64,000 nucleotides of DNA from JAZLJD01 sp045617725 (GTDB lineage: Bacteria; Bacillota; Clostridia; Lachnospirales; Lachnospiraceae): contig JAZLJD010000028.1 of assembly GCA_045617725.1 (NCBI GenBank), forward strand, positions 1 to 64,000, written 5' to 3'. Below are positions 15,776 to 25,375 of this stretch, in pieces. Every line of letters starts with the position of its first letter. Position 1 is the first letter of the stretch. The notes beneath the pieces are model-generated. The model was not told the DNA's origin. It made no database searches and saw only the letters and a list, made by a program, of their open reading frames with translations. Position numbers and translations under genes: made by a program.

Positions 15776-17470
15776 ATGGCGGATTATTTACGCAGAAAAG
15801 TACGCTTGGGTGACCTGCTTTTGGAAGCAGGGGTCATCAATCTTCAGCAACTCGAACGCGCACTCCAATTACAAAAGGAAGGCAACGGCCGTAAGCTGGG
15901 TGAGACACTCCTTGACGAGAACATGGTCTCCGAGGATCAGCTTGCACGAGTATTAAGCGAGCAGCTTGGCTTTGAGCTGATTGACCTGACCAATATCGCA
16001 ATTTCAGACGAGGTCTTGAACCTGGTCAGCGTCAGCATCCTTAAAAAGAAGAAAGCACTTCCTATTGAGTACGCTCAAAACAATACAAACATCCTTCGCG
16101 TCGCAATGGCGGACCCGCTTGATTTGGACACGATCGATGACATTTCCATCATCACAGGTTGCCAGGTGGAACCCCTGATTGCCACCAGCCGCAGCATCAT
16201 GCTCGCGATTGACCGCTTTTTCGGTCAGGAAGAAGTTGCCTCCGCACTGGAGCAGTTTGCCAAAGAAAAACTCACAGTGGAAGAGGAGGACGAGTACAGC
16301 GAGGATATCAATTCATCCCCCGTCGTTATGCTTGTTAAGGACCTCATTGAGAAGGCTGCCCGTCAGAGAGCATCCGATATTCACATTGAAGCCCTTGAGA
16401 AATATGTAAGAGTCCGTTACCGTATCGACGGTGCTCTCTATGAGCGTGTTCGTTACGATATCAAGATTCTCCCCGCCATCGTTGCACGTATCAAAATCAT
16501 CGGTGGCATGGACATCGCCGAAAAGCGTAAGCCGCAGGACGGTCGTATCACGCAGGTTGTTGACCGCGTTGAGTACGATATCCGTGTTTCCGTTTTGCCT
16601 TCGGTTTGGGGAGAGAAGATAGTAATGCGTCTTGCCGCCAAGCAGGCCCTTTCCCGTGAGAAGAGCCGCCTCGGTTTACGACCGGATGAGATGCAACACT
16701 TTGATCACATTTTGAAGAATCCGCATGGAATTATGCTGGTTACCGGTCCTACCGGTTCCGGTAAGTCCACGACACTATATACGGCCCTTTCGGAACTCAA
16801 CACCGAGCATGTTAACATCATAACGGTCGAGGACCCCGTCGAGGCCAATATCGATGGTATCAACCAGGTTCAGACGAACAACAAGGCAGACCTTACCTTT
16901 GCTTCGGCCCTTCGAAGCATCCTCCGTCAGGACCCCGATATCATTATGATCGGTGAGATTCGAGACCATGAGACCGCATCCATTGCAGTACAGGCCTCCA
17001 TCACAGGTCACCTTGTAGTTTCCACACTGCATACAAACTCATCGGCCAGCACCATTACCCGTCTTGCGGATATGGGCATTGAGCCGTACCTGATAGCAGA
17101 TTCCGTCATCGGCGTTATCGCACAGCGACTTGTCCGTGTTCTGTGCCCCGAGTGTAAGAAGGGACATTATGCAACAGAAGAGGAGCTCGAACAGCTCGGT
17201 CTGAAATCCGGCACGCAGCAAGTCATCTACGAGGCCTGCGGTTGCCCCCGTTGTGACAATATGGGTTATCACGGCCGTACCGGTGTTTACGAAATCATGG
17301 AGATGACGCACGACCTCAAGAAGATCGTTGCCCGCAACGGCAGCGCCGACGAAATCAAAGAGCAGGCTTTAAAGGACGGTATGCATACCCTACGTATGGC
17401 CGCAGCCCGCGACGTAATCGACGGCATTACTACCATTTCCGAGATGATGAAGGTATCCTTTGATATCTAA
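15776..17470 (+). CDS. pilB: Type IV pilus assembly (extension) ATPase PilB
   Basis: 564 residues. The N-terminal GspE/PilB domain (VRLGDLLLEAGVI...) is followed by an AAA motor with Walker A GPTGSGKSTT (residue 324 on), Asp-box/Walker B LRQDPDIIMIGEIRD and His-box TGHLVVSTLHT. The C-terminal tetracysteine zinc knuckle (CPEC...CPRC), which separates PilB from PilT, is intact. It powers pilin polymerisation through PilC. First gene of an operon reaching the minor pilins; pilC follows after 20 bp. Confidence 0.97.
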   Translation: MADYLRRKVRLGDLLLEAGVINLQQLERALQLQKEGNGRKLGETLLDENMVSEDQLARVLSEQLGFELIDLTNIAISDEVLNLVSVSILKKKKALPIEYAQNNTNILRVAMADPLDLDTIDDISIITGCQVEPLIATSRSIMLAIDRFFGQEEVASALEQFAKEKLTVEEEDEYSEDINSSPVVMLVKDLIEKAARQRASDIHIEALEKYVRVRYRIDGALYERVRYDIKILPAIVARIKIIGGMDIAEKRKPQDGRITQVVDRVEYDIRVSVLPSVWGEKIVMRLAAKQALSREKSRLGLRPDEMQHFDHILKNPHGIMLVTGPTGSGKSTTLYTALSELNTEHVNIITVEDPVEANIDGINQVQTNNKADLTFASALRSILRQDPDIIMIGEIRDHETASIAVQASITGHLVVSTLHTNSSASTITRLADMGIEPYLIADSVIGVIAQRLVRVLCPECKKGHYATEEELEQLGLKSGTQQVIYEACGCPRCDNMGYHGRTGVYEIMEMTHDLKKIVARNGSADEIKEQALKDGMHTLRMAAARDVIDGITTISEMMKVSFDI

Positions 17471-17490
17471 TAAATATATGTGGAGGAATT

Positions 17491-18702
17491 ATGACATTCG
17501 GCTATGAAGCATTAACTGCAGCCGGCAAGACAGTAAAAGGCTCGATTGAAGCTGAAACCGTAGAGGCGGCCAAAAACCAAGTCAGGCAGCAGGGTCTTAC
17601 TGTCGTCAGTATCGGCGAGCAGTCCTTAATGAATAAAGATCTGAATATCGAAATCGGTGGGAAACCGAAGGCCAAAGACATGTCTCTGTTCTGCCGGCAG
17701 TTCGTATCCATGACCAAAGCAGGTGTATCCATTCTGGAGGCCTTGAAACTCCTAACGGAGCAGACCGAGAATGTGAAGCTTAAGAAGGCTACGGCAGAGG
17801 TACGGGCTAGCGTCGAGAAAGGTATGACACTTTCCGATGCGATGGCAGAGCATCCCAAGATTTTCTCGGACCTCATGGTCAATCTGGTGGCGGCCGGTGA
17901 ATCCTCCGGTTCCCTTGACAATGCACTGACCCGTCTGGCAGTTCAGTTTGAACGTACCACCAAGACGAACGGCCTTATTAAGAAGGCGATGATTTATCCT
18001 ATCATCATCGTATGTCTGACCATAGCCATCGTAGTCGTTATGCTGCTCGTAATCGTTCCGAGATACGTTACGATGTTCGGGGAACTTGGTACGGACCTTC
18101 CGAAAATAACCATGTCGGTTGTAAACGGAAGCCGGTTTCTACAGGATTACTGGATGATATACGGACCGATTCTGATCGGAGTGATTGTGGGTATTAGGAT
18201 GTTTTCCGCTACCTCTGCCGGCAAGCATGTATTTCATAAGATTGTATTGAAGCTTCCGATTTCGAAGGACCTTATCATAAAGCAGTCGTCCTCCATGATG
18301 TCCCGAACCCTTGCCACCCTGATGGCGGCCGGTGTTCCCCTCGTGGAAGCGGTGGATATCACCGCAAGTACCATGACGAATGTGTACTTTAAGGAAGCAC
18401 TTGAAGCGTGTCGCGATGGTATCCTCATCGGACAGCCGCTTTCAAGACCCCTTCAGGACTGCGGCCTGTTCCCTCCGATGGTTTACCACATGACCCGTAT
18501 CGGTGAGGAATCCGGTAGTACCGAGGATATGCTCAACAAGCTGGCGGATTATTACGATGAGGAAGTCGAGGAAGCGGTAGGAGCATTTACAGCAGCCCTC
18601 GAACCTCTCATGATTATCGTAATGGCCGGTGTGGTTGGTTATATCGTAGCCGCCCTCATGGCACCCATGCTTTCCATGTACAACGCCCTCAACGGCATTT
18701 AA
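17491..18702 (+). CDS. pilC: Type IV pilus inner-membrane platform protein PilC
   Basis: 403 residues with two GspF domains, each with FCRQFVSM/IKQSSSMM-type entry helices and a glycine-rich ESSGSLDNAL or EESGSTEDML turn, plus three hydrophobic segments (around 170-190, 220-240 and 370-395). It forms the platform turned by PilB and PilT. Strong RBS GGAGG. Between pilB and the major pilin, as in most Gram-positive pilus operons. Confidence 0.96.
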   Translation: MTFGYEALTAAGKTVKGSIEAETVEAAKNQVRQQGLTVVSIGEQSLMNKDLNIEIGGKPKAKDMSLFCRQFVSMTKAGVSILEALKLLTEQTENVKLKKATAEVRASVEKGMTLSDAMAEHPKIFSDLMVNLVAAGESSGSLDNALTRLAVQFERTTKTNGLIKKAMIYPIIIVCLTIAIVVVMLLVIVPRYVTMFGELGTDLPKITMSVVNGSRFLQDYWMIYGPILIGVIVGIRMFSATSAGKHVFHKIVLKLPISKDLIIKQSSSMMSRTLATLMAAGVPLVEAVDITASTMTNVYFKEALEACRDGILIGQPLSRPLQDCGLFPPMVYHMTRIGEESGSTEDMLNKLADYYDEEVEEAVGAFTAALEPLMIIVMAGVVGYIVAALMAPMLSMYNALNGI

Positions 18703-18714
18703 TCTTGAATCACT

Positions 18715-18734
18715 CGTTCGTGTAGGGACGGACG
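18715..18734 (+). promoter_or_regulatory. Short hairpin between pilC and the major pilin gene
   Basis: CGTTCGT (18715-18721) pairs with ACGGACG (18728-18734), one G-U pair, 6-nt loop. No T-run follows. It could protect a processed pilin message, since pilin usually needs far more protein than PilC. Confidence 0.35.
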
Positions 18735-18775
18735 TTTGAGATATAAATAATCTTATCTAAAAGGAGACAAATTTT

Positions 18776-19171
18776 ATGAAGAAGTTAAACAACAAAGGCT
18801 TTTCCTTAGTAGAGCTCATCATCGTTATCGCTATCATGGTTATCCTGGTAGCAGTTATTGCTCCTCAGTACACCAAGTTCGTTAATAACTCCAAGGTTTC
18901 TACTGACATTCAGACTGCATCTGATATGGCTACTGCTATCGATGTAGAAATTGCAGATGGCACCTATACGGCAGCTACGATTACAACCTACGAAGCTACT
19001 GCTTCCAAACTTGGCGGTACCTGGGATATTACTGCTGACGATGCTACCGGTGTTAGCCAGATTACCTTATCAGTTGGTGGTGGTACATATGAGTGCTATC
19101 CGAATCCCGAATCTGCTGGTACTATTAAGGGTATCGGAAATACCACTGCTAATGGCGGTCTTAAGAAGTAA
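18776..19171 (+). CDS. pilA: Major type IV pilin (PilA-like)
   Basis: 131 residues. Class III signal MKKLNNKG|FSLVE: cleavage after Gly8, N-methylated Phe9, and the invariant Glu at mature position 5, then the hydrophobic assembly helix. The small globular part is Thr/Ala-rich with a single Cys. Its position straight after pilC, its compact size and strong RBS (AAAGGAG) mark it as the major subunit. Codons are more T/A-ending than those of neighbours, as expected for an abundant protein. Confidence 0.93.
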   Translation: MKKLNNKGFSLVELIIVIAIMVILVAVIAPQYTKFVNNSKVSTDIQTASDMATAIDVEIADGTYTAATITTYEATASKLGGTWDITADDATGVSQITLSVGGGTYECYPNPESAGTIKGIGNTTANGGLKK

Positions 19172-19205
19172 TACCCCTTTGAATACTTGGATTTAGGAGA
19201 CCGAA

Positions 19206-19973
19206 ATGCCCGAATTTCTTCTTTTTCTGCCCATGTATGTGGCAGCATTCCTTTTTGGCATCGTAATAGGCTCGTTCCTTAACGTATGCATATACAGGAT
19301 CCCTAAAAAAGAGAATATTGCAAAGGTAAGAAGCCACTGTATGAGTTGCGGTTACCGGCTTGCCTGGTACGACCTCGTGCCCCTGTTTTCTTACCTTTGC
19401 CTTCGGGGCAAGTGTCGAAAGTGCGGAGCGCATCTGTCAGTGCAGTACCCTCTGATCGAGGCTGCGAATGGCTTGGGCTACGTGCTTATACTTGCGGTGA
19501 ACGGAGTGAATATAGAATCCCTACTCTATATGCTCCTTTTTTCCGCACTTTTAGCACTTAGTGTAATTGATTTCAGAACCTATGAGATTCCGGTGGGATT
19601 CAATATCTTCATCGGATTTTTGGGACTTGTTCGTTTGATAACGGACTACCGGAACTGGTTACTTTACGTAATCGGCGCCGTTTCCGTGAGTCTCTTTTTA
19701 TACGTACTTTATCTTGTAAGCCGCGGTCGGGCTATCGGCGGTGGCGACATTAAGTTAATGGCTGCCTGTGGTCTGCTCACAGGATGGAAATGCAGCATCC
19801 TTGCTTTTTGCATCGGATGTGTTTTGGGCGGTTTCATACATTTGATCCGTATGAAAGTATCACATAAGGACAGAGTCCTTGCTATGGGACCGTATCTGTC
19901 TGCAGGAGTAATGATCTCTGCACTTTGGGGAGAGGAAATCATCAGTTGGTATCTGGCCTACTGTGGTTTTTAA
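19206..19973 (+). CDS. pilD: Prepilin peptidase/N-methyltransferase PilD
   Basis: 255 residues, multispanning. The cytoplasmic zinc loop carries four cysteines (CMSCG...CRKCG). The two catalytic aspartates are present: Asp in SVIDFRTYEIP and Asp in IGGGDIKLMAACG (GxGD motif). It cleaves the leader of all five prepilins encoded here and methylates the new N-terminus. Length and topology are normal. Confidence 0.96.
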   Translation: MPEFLLFLPMYVAAFLFGIVIGSFLNVCIYRIPKKENIAKVRSHCMSCGYRLAWYDLVPLFSYLCLRGKCRKCGAHLSVQYPLIEAANGLGYVLILAVNGVNIESLLYMLLFSALLALSVIDFRTYEIPVGFNIFIGFLGLVRLITDYRNWLLYVIGAVSVSLFLYVLYLVSRGRAIGGGDIKLMAACGLLTGWKCSILAFCIGCVLGGFIHLIRMKVSHKDRVLAMGPYLSAGVMISALWGEEIISWYLAYCGF

Positions 19974-20050
19974 TTTTTAGATAATTGATCTATGCTAAAT
20001 TCGACTATTATGTTTTAACAAACATGAAATAGAACTGAAAGGGAAATGTC

Positions 20051-22024
20051 ATGTCAAAGATTCTCAGCATTGAGATGGGGACTCTTCTTACGAGGGTCAG
20101 TGAAATTGATTATCGTACGAAGTCACCGAAGCTGTACAAAAGTGTTACCGTTTCATCACCGGAAGGCCTTGTAGAGGATGGCTTTGTAGGCGATAATGCC
20201 GCATTTGCCAGCACGATTAAGGCTGCACTGTCCATGAACAAAATGAAGTCCAAACAGGTTATTTTCTCTGTTTCGTCTTCTAAAATTGTTACGCGTGAAG
20301 CCATTCTTCCGATTATGAAACCCAATCAGTTGGATGCTATGATCCGTACCAACATTACGGATTATCTCCCGATTGACTTAAATAACTTCGAACTGGCCCA
20401 CATGGTTATTGGCACCCAGAAGGATGACGAGGGTGTACTTCGAAACCGCGTGCTGATTATGGCAGCGGACAAGACCCTGATTGACAGCTATGCGGCCTTT
20501 GCGGATGCGCTCGGCCTTAAGATGGAAGGTATTGATTATTCCGGTAATTCGGTCTTCCAGATTATGAAGAACGAATGCAAAGAAGAAACCGAGATGGTTA
20601 TCAAGGTCGAAGAAAAGTCCACGACTTGTACCATTATTTCCGGTAAGGAACTCGTTATGCAGCGTAATATCGCTTACGGTATGGAGAACGCTGTATATGA
20701 AGTCATTGAGAATCAGGTATTTTCCGCAAGAACCTACGACCAGGCACTCAATATCTTAAAAGGAAAGACCTGCCTGCGTTCGACCATTTCGGAAGCTACC
20801 CGTGTCATTGAAAGCAATGAGGTGGAGAGTGACGATGAGGCACTTCTGCATGCGAAAGGTGAAGTAACCGCGTCCCTGGCAGGCCTCGTTTCCAATGTTG
20901 CCCGTGTTATCGACCTTTACAACAGCCGTAATGCGGACCATCCCGTTAAGAAAGTAGAATTGATTGGTTTGGGCTCGGATATTTCCGGTCTGTCCAAACT
21001 TATGACGAATGAGCTGGGCGTCAAGACCAGTGTTGTCAACAATGTAACCGGCGTGAACTTCGGACATGCTGCCATTGAAGGTGCTACAGGACGTTATATC
21101 GCAGTAGCCGGTGCAGCCATCGCTCCCGTCGGATTTATGGCAGAAGAGAAGAAGGCCGCAGAACTCGGCAAGGTAAACTATACGAACCTTTCCATTCTGT
21201 GCGCAGTACTTTTTATCCTTGTATGCGGCGTAATGGCTTATTTCTCCTTAATCCCGTATGTGGATGAGCAGACCCGTGAGACCTATCTTAAGAGTCAGGA
21301 AGCCATTTACCAACCCTATGAGAAGACGTATAAGGAATACACCGGAACGGAAGCTTTGTATGCGGAAATCCGAAACGCTTATCATTCCACGAAGAACCCG
21401 AATGATAATGTTTTGAGACTCCTTTACGAGATGGAGAACCGACTTCCGCAGAATGCACTTTTGGAAGAGTTCCATTCCGATGATCAGACCGTGGTAATTA
21501 CCATGGCTGTTCCTTCCATTGAGGAAGCCGGTGAGGTAATTGAGGTATTCCGTGAGTTTGAAGCACTGGATACGGTGCATGTGGACGAAATAAACAATGA
21601 AGTTCTTTCTCCGGAAGACTGGTACGACCGTGAGACGCGTATCCTGAAGGCTTACTATAACCGTATGATTGAAGAGGGTGGCGAGAATCAGGAAACAATC
21701 GAGGCTGCCGAAGCATATTACGCACTGCAGGATTTTGTGAACCAGCTGATTTCGGCGGTCATGCAGCTTCAGATTGAACTGAGCGAATACAGCGGCGATA
21801 TGCTGTTCTACTATAATTCTCCGGACAGTGACGAAGAGAAAGCGTCACTTACCGAGGAGAGCATGGCAGACCGCCTGTTCGGACAGAGATTGGATAATGA
21901 ACCGGATGCGGAAGGCAATGAGGTACGCCTTGGCAAGGAGCCCATCAACATTGCAAGCCGTTTCACCATTACCTGTACGTACAAACCGCTTAACAATGAT
22001 CAGTATGCAGAGGAGGCAGAATAA
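20051..22024 (+). CDS. PilM-PilN fusion protein of the type IV pilus alignment complex
   Basis: 657 residues. Residues 1-360 form an actin-like PilM ATPase domain (ILSIEMGTLLTRVSE at the start, VELIGLGSDISGLSKLM near its end). A single membrane helix (about 379-400, LSILCAVLFILVCGVMAYF) follows, then an extracytoplasmic coiled-coil/ferredoxin-like part resembling PilN. In most species PilM binds a short cytoplasmic peptide of a separate PilN; here the two appear covalently joined. It overlaps pilO by 1 bp, in the expected PilM-N-O order. Confidence 0.85.
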   Translation: MSKILSIEMGTLLTRVSEIDYRTKSPKLYKSVTVSSPEGLVEDGFVGDNAAFASTIKAALSMNKMKSKQVIFSVSSSKIVTREAILPIMKPNQLDAMIRTNITDYLPIDLNNFELAHMVIGTQKDDEGVLRNRVLIMAADKTLIDSYAAFADALGLKMEGIDYSGNSVFQIMKNECKEETEMVIKVEEKSTTCTIISGKELVMQRNIAYGMENAVYEVIENQVFSARTYDQALNILKGKTCLRSTISEATRVIESNEVESDDEALLHAKGEVTASLAGLVSNVARVIDLYNSRNADHPVKKVELIGLGSDISGLSKLMTNELGVKTSVVNNVTGVNFGHAAIEGATGRYIAVAGAAIAPVGFMAEEKKAAELGKVNYTNLSILCAVLFILVCGVMAYFSLIPYVDEQTRETYLKSQEAIYQPYEKTYKEYTGTEALYAEIRNAYHSTKNPNDNVLRLLYEMENRLPQNALLEEFHSDDQTVVITMAVPSIEEAGEVIEVFREFEALDTVHVDEINNEVLSPEDWYDRETRILKAYYNRMIEEGGENQETIEAAEAYYALQDFVNQLISAVMQLQIELSEYSGDMLFYYNSPDSDEEKASLTEESMADRLFGQRLDNEPDAEGNEVRLGKEPINIASRFTITCTYKPLNNDQYAEEAE

Positions 22025-22719
22025 TGAAGGGAACGAATAAATCACAACAGATTTTCCTTTACATAGTACTCCTTGGCATCCTTGCAATCGCACTCGTATA
22101 CTTCTTTGTTTACACAAAGTATAACGACGAGACTGCGGCTCTTAAGAACCGCAACGATACGCTTCAGAAGCGTGTTGAGTCCTTAAAGCAGTACTATGAC
22201 GATTACGAGAATTACTGTGTCGGCATGGACCACATGAATTCGGATATTGACAATTGGCTGAATGAATTCCCGAGTGAAGTCCGGGAAGAGGATGTGGTGA
22301 AGCTGGCCCTCAATTGCCTTGATGAGGCAGAGATTTTCTATCAGACCGTTACCACGCCTGAAAAAGAGGAAATCGCAGCCATTGATCCTACGCTGATTGC
22401 CGCCGGAACCTATGAAGGCTGCGGCGAAAACTTAAACTTTGACGTAGTAAAAGGCAGTTATACCCTGCAGCTTGATTACGAGAACTTAAAGAACATGGTG
22501 AAGGTAATCAACCAAAAGAGCGAACGAAGCTCCTTAAGAGACATCACCCTTGTGTATGACAAGGATTTGTGTTGCCTCGCCGGAACGACCGACGTGGATT
22601 TCTATTCGGTACAGGGCACGGGCAAGGAGTACGTACAGCCTGATTTTGAAGATTATCTGGCCGGCCTCAGACAGCTTTTTGCAGGCAAGTTTGAAAGAGC
22701 AACGCAGGAAGAGGAATAA
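22024..22719 (+). CDS. pilO: PilO-like type IV pilus assembly protein
   Basis: 231 residues. A short cytoplasmic tail, one membrane helix (about 10-30, IFLYIVLLGILAIALVYFFVY), a coiled coil (KNRNDTLQKRVESLKQYYDD) and a C-terminal ferredoxin-like domain, the PilO plan. It would dimerise with the PilN half of the upstream protein to align PilC and the pilins. The start codon is within the upstream stop (TAATG), so the two are translationally coupled. Sequence similarity to classic PilO is weak; assignment leans on topology and order. Confidence 0.75.
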   Translation: MKGTNKSQQIFLYIVLLGILAIALVYFFVYTKYNDETAALKNRNDTLQKRVESLKQYYDDYENYCVGMDHMNSDIDNWLNEFPSEVREEDVVKLALNCLDEAEIFYQTVTTPEKEEIAAIDPTLIAAGTYEGCGENLNFDVVKGSYTLQLDYENLKNMVKVINQKSERSSLRDITLVYDKDLCCLAGTTDVDFYSVQGTGKEYVQPDFEDYLAGLRQLFAGKFERATQEEE

Positions 22720-22745
22720 TCCACCGTTTTTTAGAGGATGCCTTT

Positions 22746-24149
22746 ATGACCTTGAAAAAGTGTAAAAAACTGAATAATAAAGGTATGAGTATTGTTGAGC
22801 TGATTATTGCGATTATGATTATTGCAATCGCCGGAACTGCGATACTGCATTGCATCGTTACCAGCGTGAATATTAACCGCAAGGCTCGCGAAAAACAAAC
22901 CGTAACAACGGCGGCACAGTCCGTCATGGAAGGCTTCAAAGCCTATAACATCGAAAGTATTGTCCGCCAGTTTGACCCCGCTCAGGCCGATACCATGAAG
23001 GTCGTTATTAATCCCGTAGCGGGAACGGCAGTTGTTTCTCAAGACCCCGGGAATGGTAAGTACGTTTTTGCCATGCATAATTATGAATGTGACGGGGAGA
23101 CCTACGATGCACTTATAAAGGTGAATCCCTTAAGTACCATCGATGCTTCCTACAGCGGCGAGCTCGATTACGTCACGGCAGAGGGCATCAATCCTTACAT
23201 GGATGCGATTTACGTGCCGCAGTCGGTTGATGCATCAGCGGACCAGGATGCATATGTTCAGATCATGGATGAAGTTGCGGATGCACTCAATGCGGCCGAA
23301 ACCTACCAGCGCGGTAGTTCTACGCAGTGGTGGTACAGCCTGGACGGCGACCTTACAAAGCTTTCAACGGCACGCCCCGGCGAATCTGCAGTCCCCAAAA
23401 AGATTGATAAGTCCAAGGTCAAGATTACGAAGACCACGGATGTTACAGCGTCCACGGACGGCACCGGAACGACCAAGGTAACCGTCAAGATTAAGTACGA
23501 TTACAAGGTCAATGCCCATCCTTACCGAGAGGCGGCGGGCACCGGCTACAACAACAAGAATTTGAACCTTACAGGCTCCGTTACCGTTTCCACCGACCGC
23601 GAGATTTACAATAACAGCGCGACCAAGGCGGACGGTGCAGCGCTTGACAGTATTTACTTCTTCTATTATCCGGCTTTCGCCAAAGAGGAAGCAGGCTATG
23701 TTGACAAAGAAGTATTGAATTTTACGACAAACGGAACGGGACAGAAGCTTTATATCTACAAGCAGATGAATCCGACCTTTACGGATATCCAGAATTCCAC
23801 GTATGAAGCGTACGGCCCTTACAGTCCTTACGTGTATACCTATATGGTTAACCCGGGTGGTGTATCCCATAAGAAGGATGATGCGTTTGAAATCTTCTGG
23901 AATCTGTGCGGAAAGGTTGCAAAGCCCGAAGATACAGGCTATTCCTTCCGGCTTAACGATGCGACCTTAAGCAGCTCGAGTACCGGTTATCACCGCTGCG
24001 AAAGCCACGCGGCAACCACCAGTACGATGCAGGTCAGCGAGTATTTGAATTTTGCCGTGGATGTTGAGATTTATAAGTCTTCCACGGATATTTCCACCGT
24101 AGGTACAACAGATTTACTTTATACACTAAACGGTTCCAAGTTTGACTAA
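22746..24149 (+). CDS. Large minor pilin (467 residues)
   Basis: Prepilin leader ending NNKG|MSIVE, with Glu5 retained, then the assembly helix. The soluble domain of about 420 residues is far larger than a typical minor pilin (150-200) and is rich in Thr/Ser/Tyr with several beta-type segments (VKITKTTDVTASTDGTGTTKV). Size suggests a tip-located or surface-exposed subunit. It overlaps the next gene's longest frame by 8 bp, but that gene's preferred start is 24166. Confidence 0.82.
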   Translation: MTLKKCKKLNNKGMSIVELIIAIMIIAIAGTAILHCIVTSVNINRKAREKQTVTTAAQSVMEGFKAYNIESIVRQFDPAQADTMKVVINPVAGTAVVSQDPGNGKYVFAMHNYECDGETYDALIKVNPLSTIDASYSGELDYVTAEGINPYMDAIYVPQSVDASADQDAYVQIMDEVADALNAAETYQRGSSTQWWYSLDGDLTKLSTARPGESAVPKKIDKSKVKITKTTDVTASTDGTGTTKVTVKIKYDYKVNAHPYREAAGTGYNNKNLNLTGSVTVSTDREIYNNSATKADGAALDSIYFFYYPAFAKEEAGYVDKEVLNFTTNGTGQKLYIYKQMNPTFTDIQNSTYEAYGPYSPYVYTYMVNPGGVSHKKDDAFEIFWNLCGKVAKPEDTGYSFRLNDATLSSSSTGYHRCESHAATTSTMQVSEYLNFAVDVEIYKSSTDISTVGTTDLLYTLNGSKFD

Positions 24150-24165
24150 TCAAAGAGGATACTGC

Positions 24166-24843
24166 ATGAAGAAGAGAAATCTTTGGAAACTGAATAACAG
24201 TGGTTCGTCCCTTGTCACGGTTGTTGTTGTCGTAACATTCCTTACGATTATTACCACAACACTGCTTTATGTGGCCGGCATGAATTTCCAGATGAAGGCC
24301 ACCGATCAGGCTACCAAGGAATGCTTCTACGAGGCCGAGACCGGACTTGAGGAAATGAAAACTTCCATTGCCGAAATGGTAGCGGAGTGTGCGACGAAGA
24401 CCCGTTCCCAGGTCATGAGTCGTTATGCAGGTATCAGCGGAAGTGCGAGAGAGCTTCTTTTTCAGTCGAATTTCTGTAACGCCATGATGGATGAATGGAA
24501 TAACCGTGCAACTGTACCGGGTGCTGCGCCCGATTACGAGGCGGCACTAAAGTCCCTGGTCGGAACGGCGTATAAGAGCTCCGTTTTCGTAACGGCGGCA
24601 GGACAGGGCAAGATGGAAGTTGTGAGTGGCGAGTTATTTATTCGCGGCGTTCAGTATATTTATACGGATTCAGACGGATATACTACGATTATTACGACGG
24701 ATTTCCGCATCCTTCCTCCGGAGTACGGTTACGAATCCGATGTAAGTATTATCACCCCGATTCCGGGGGAGACCGTGGATACGACCAAGAAAAAAGTGGA
24801 AGTATCTGAGTATGTGGTGTATACTAATTGGATAAAGCAGTAA
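24166..24843 (+). CDS. PilX/GspK-like minor pilin lacking Glu5
   Basis: 225 residues from ATG 24166 (AGAGGA upstream; an in-frame ATG at 24142 overlaps the previous gene). The leader KLNNSG|SSLVT has Thr at mature position 5 instead of Glu, as in GspK/PilX-type pseudopilins that cap the tip. A Val-rich helix follows (VVVVVTFLTIITTTLLYVAG), then a soluble domain. Loss of Glu5 would remove the salt bridge to the next subunit's N-terminus, consistent with the first position in the tip. Confidence 0.75.
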   Translation: MKKRNLWKLNNSGSSLVTVVVVVTFLTIITTTLLYVAGMNFQMKATDQATKECFYEAETGLEEMKTSIAEMVAECATKTRSQVMSRYAGISGSARELLFQSNFCNAMMDEWNNRATVPGAAPDYEAALKSLVGTAYKSSVFVTAAGQGKMEVVSGELFIRGVQYIYTDSDGYTTIITTDFRILPPEYGYESDVSIITPIPGETVDTTKKKVEVSEYVVYTNWIKQ

Positions 24844-24856
24844 TCGGAGAGACAGT

Positions 24857-25375
24857 ATGAAGAAAGACAATAAAGGCTTTTCGCTGGTCGAACTGATTGT
24901 AGTTATTGCCATTATGTCCATCGTGATTGTTGGAGCAATCATCGGAGTTGGCGCGATTACAGGGAAACCTGCAGAAAAATGTGCGAATCAAATATCGGCT
25001 GTCCTTAATAGCTGCCGGAATGCTTCCATGGGCAAGCTGGGCTCCAAGGTCAGCTTTTACTACGATGCGGCGGCCGGCAAGGTGATTGCAACGGAGCAGT
25101 TCGGAACGAGTTCCAAACAGTATCCGATTTCCGATGCGGGCGTGAAATTTGAATTTTTGATTGAAGGGGAATCCACCAATCGTGAGCTGGACTCAACGCC
25201 GCTTGTAATTACTTTTGACCGTTCTTCGGGCGGTATTGCACCTTTAAATGATGACAATGCGACGGCACTGCGCGGGAAAGTACTTAAAAAGATTATTTTG
25301 TCTAAAGCAGATAAATGCTTTGAACTGAAGATATCGTCACTGACCGGAAGGGTAGAGATTACTCAGATCCCGTAG
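24857..25375 (+). CDS. GspH/FimT-like minor pilin
   Basis: 172 residues; leader MKKDNKG|FSLVE with Glu5, then a helix and a beta-rich domain resembling GspH/FimT (CRNASMGKLGSKVSFYYDA...). Likely part of the tip priming complex with its neighbours. FimT-like pilins bind DNA in some naturally transformable species, so it is the first place to look for a DNA receptor, but no DNA-binding motif can be asserted from sequence. Confidence 0.8.
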   Translation: MKKDNKGFSLVELIVVIAIMSIVIVGAIIGVGAITGKPAEKCANQISAVLNSCRNASMGKLGSKVSFYYDAAAGKVIATEQFGTSSKQYPISDAGVKFEFLIEGESTNRELDSTPLVITFDRSSGGIAPLNDDNATALRGKVLKKIILSKADKCFELKISSLTGRVEITQIP

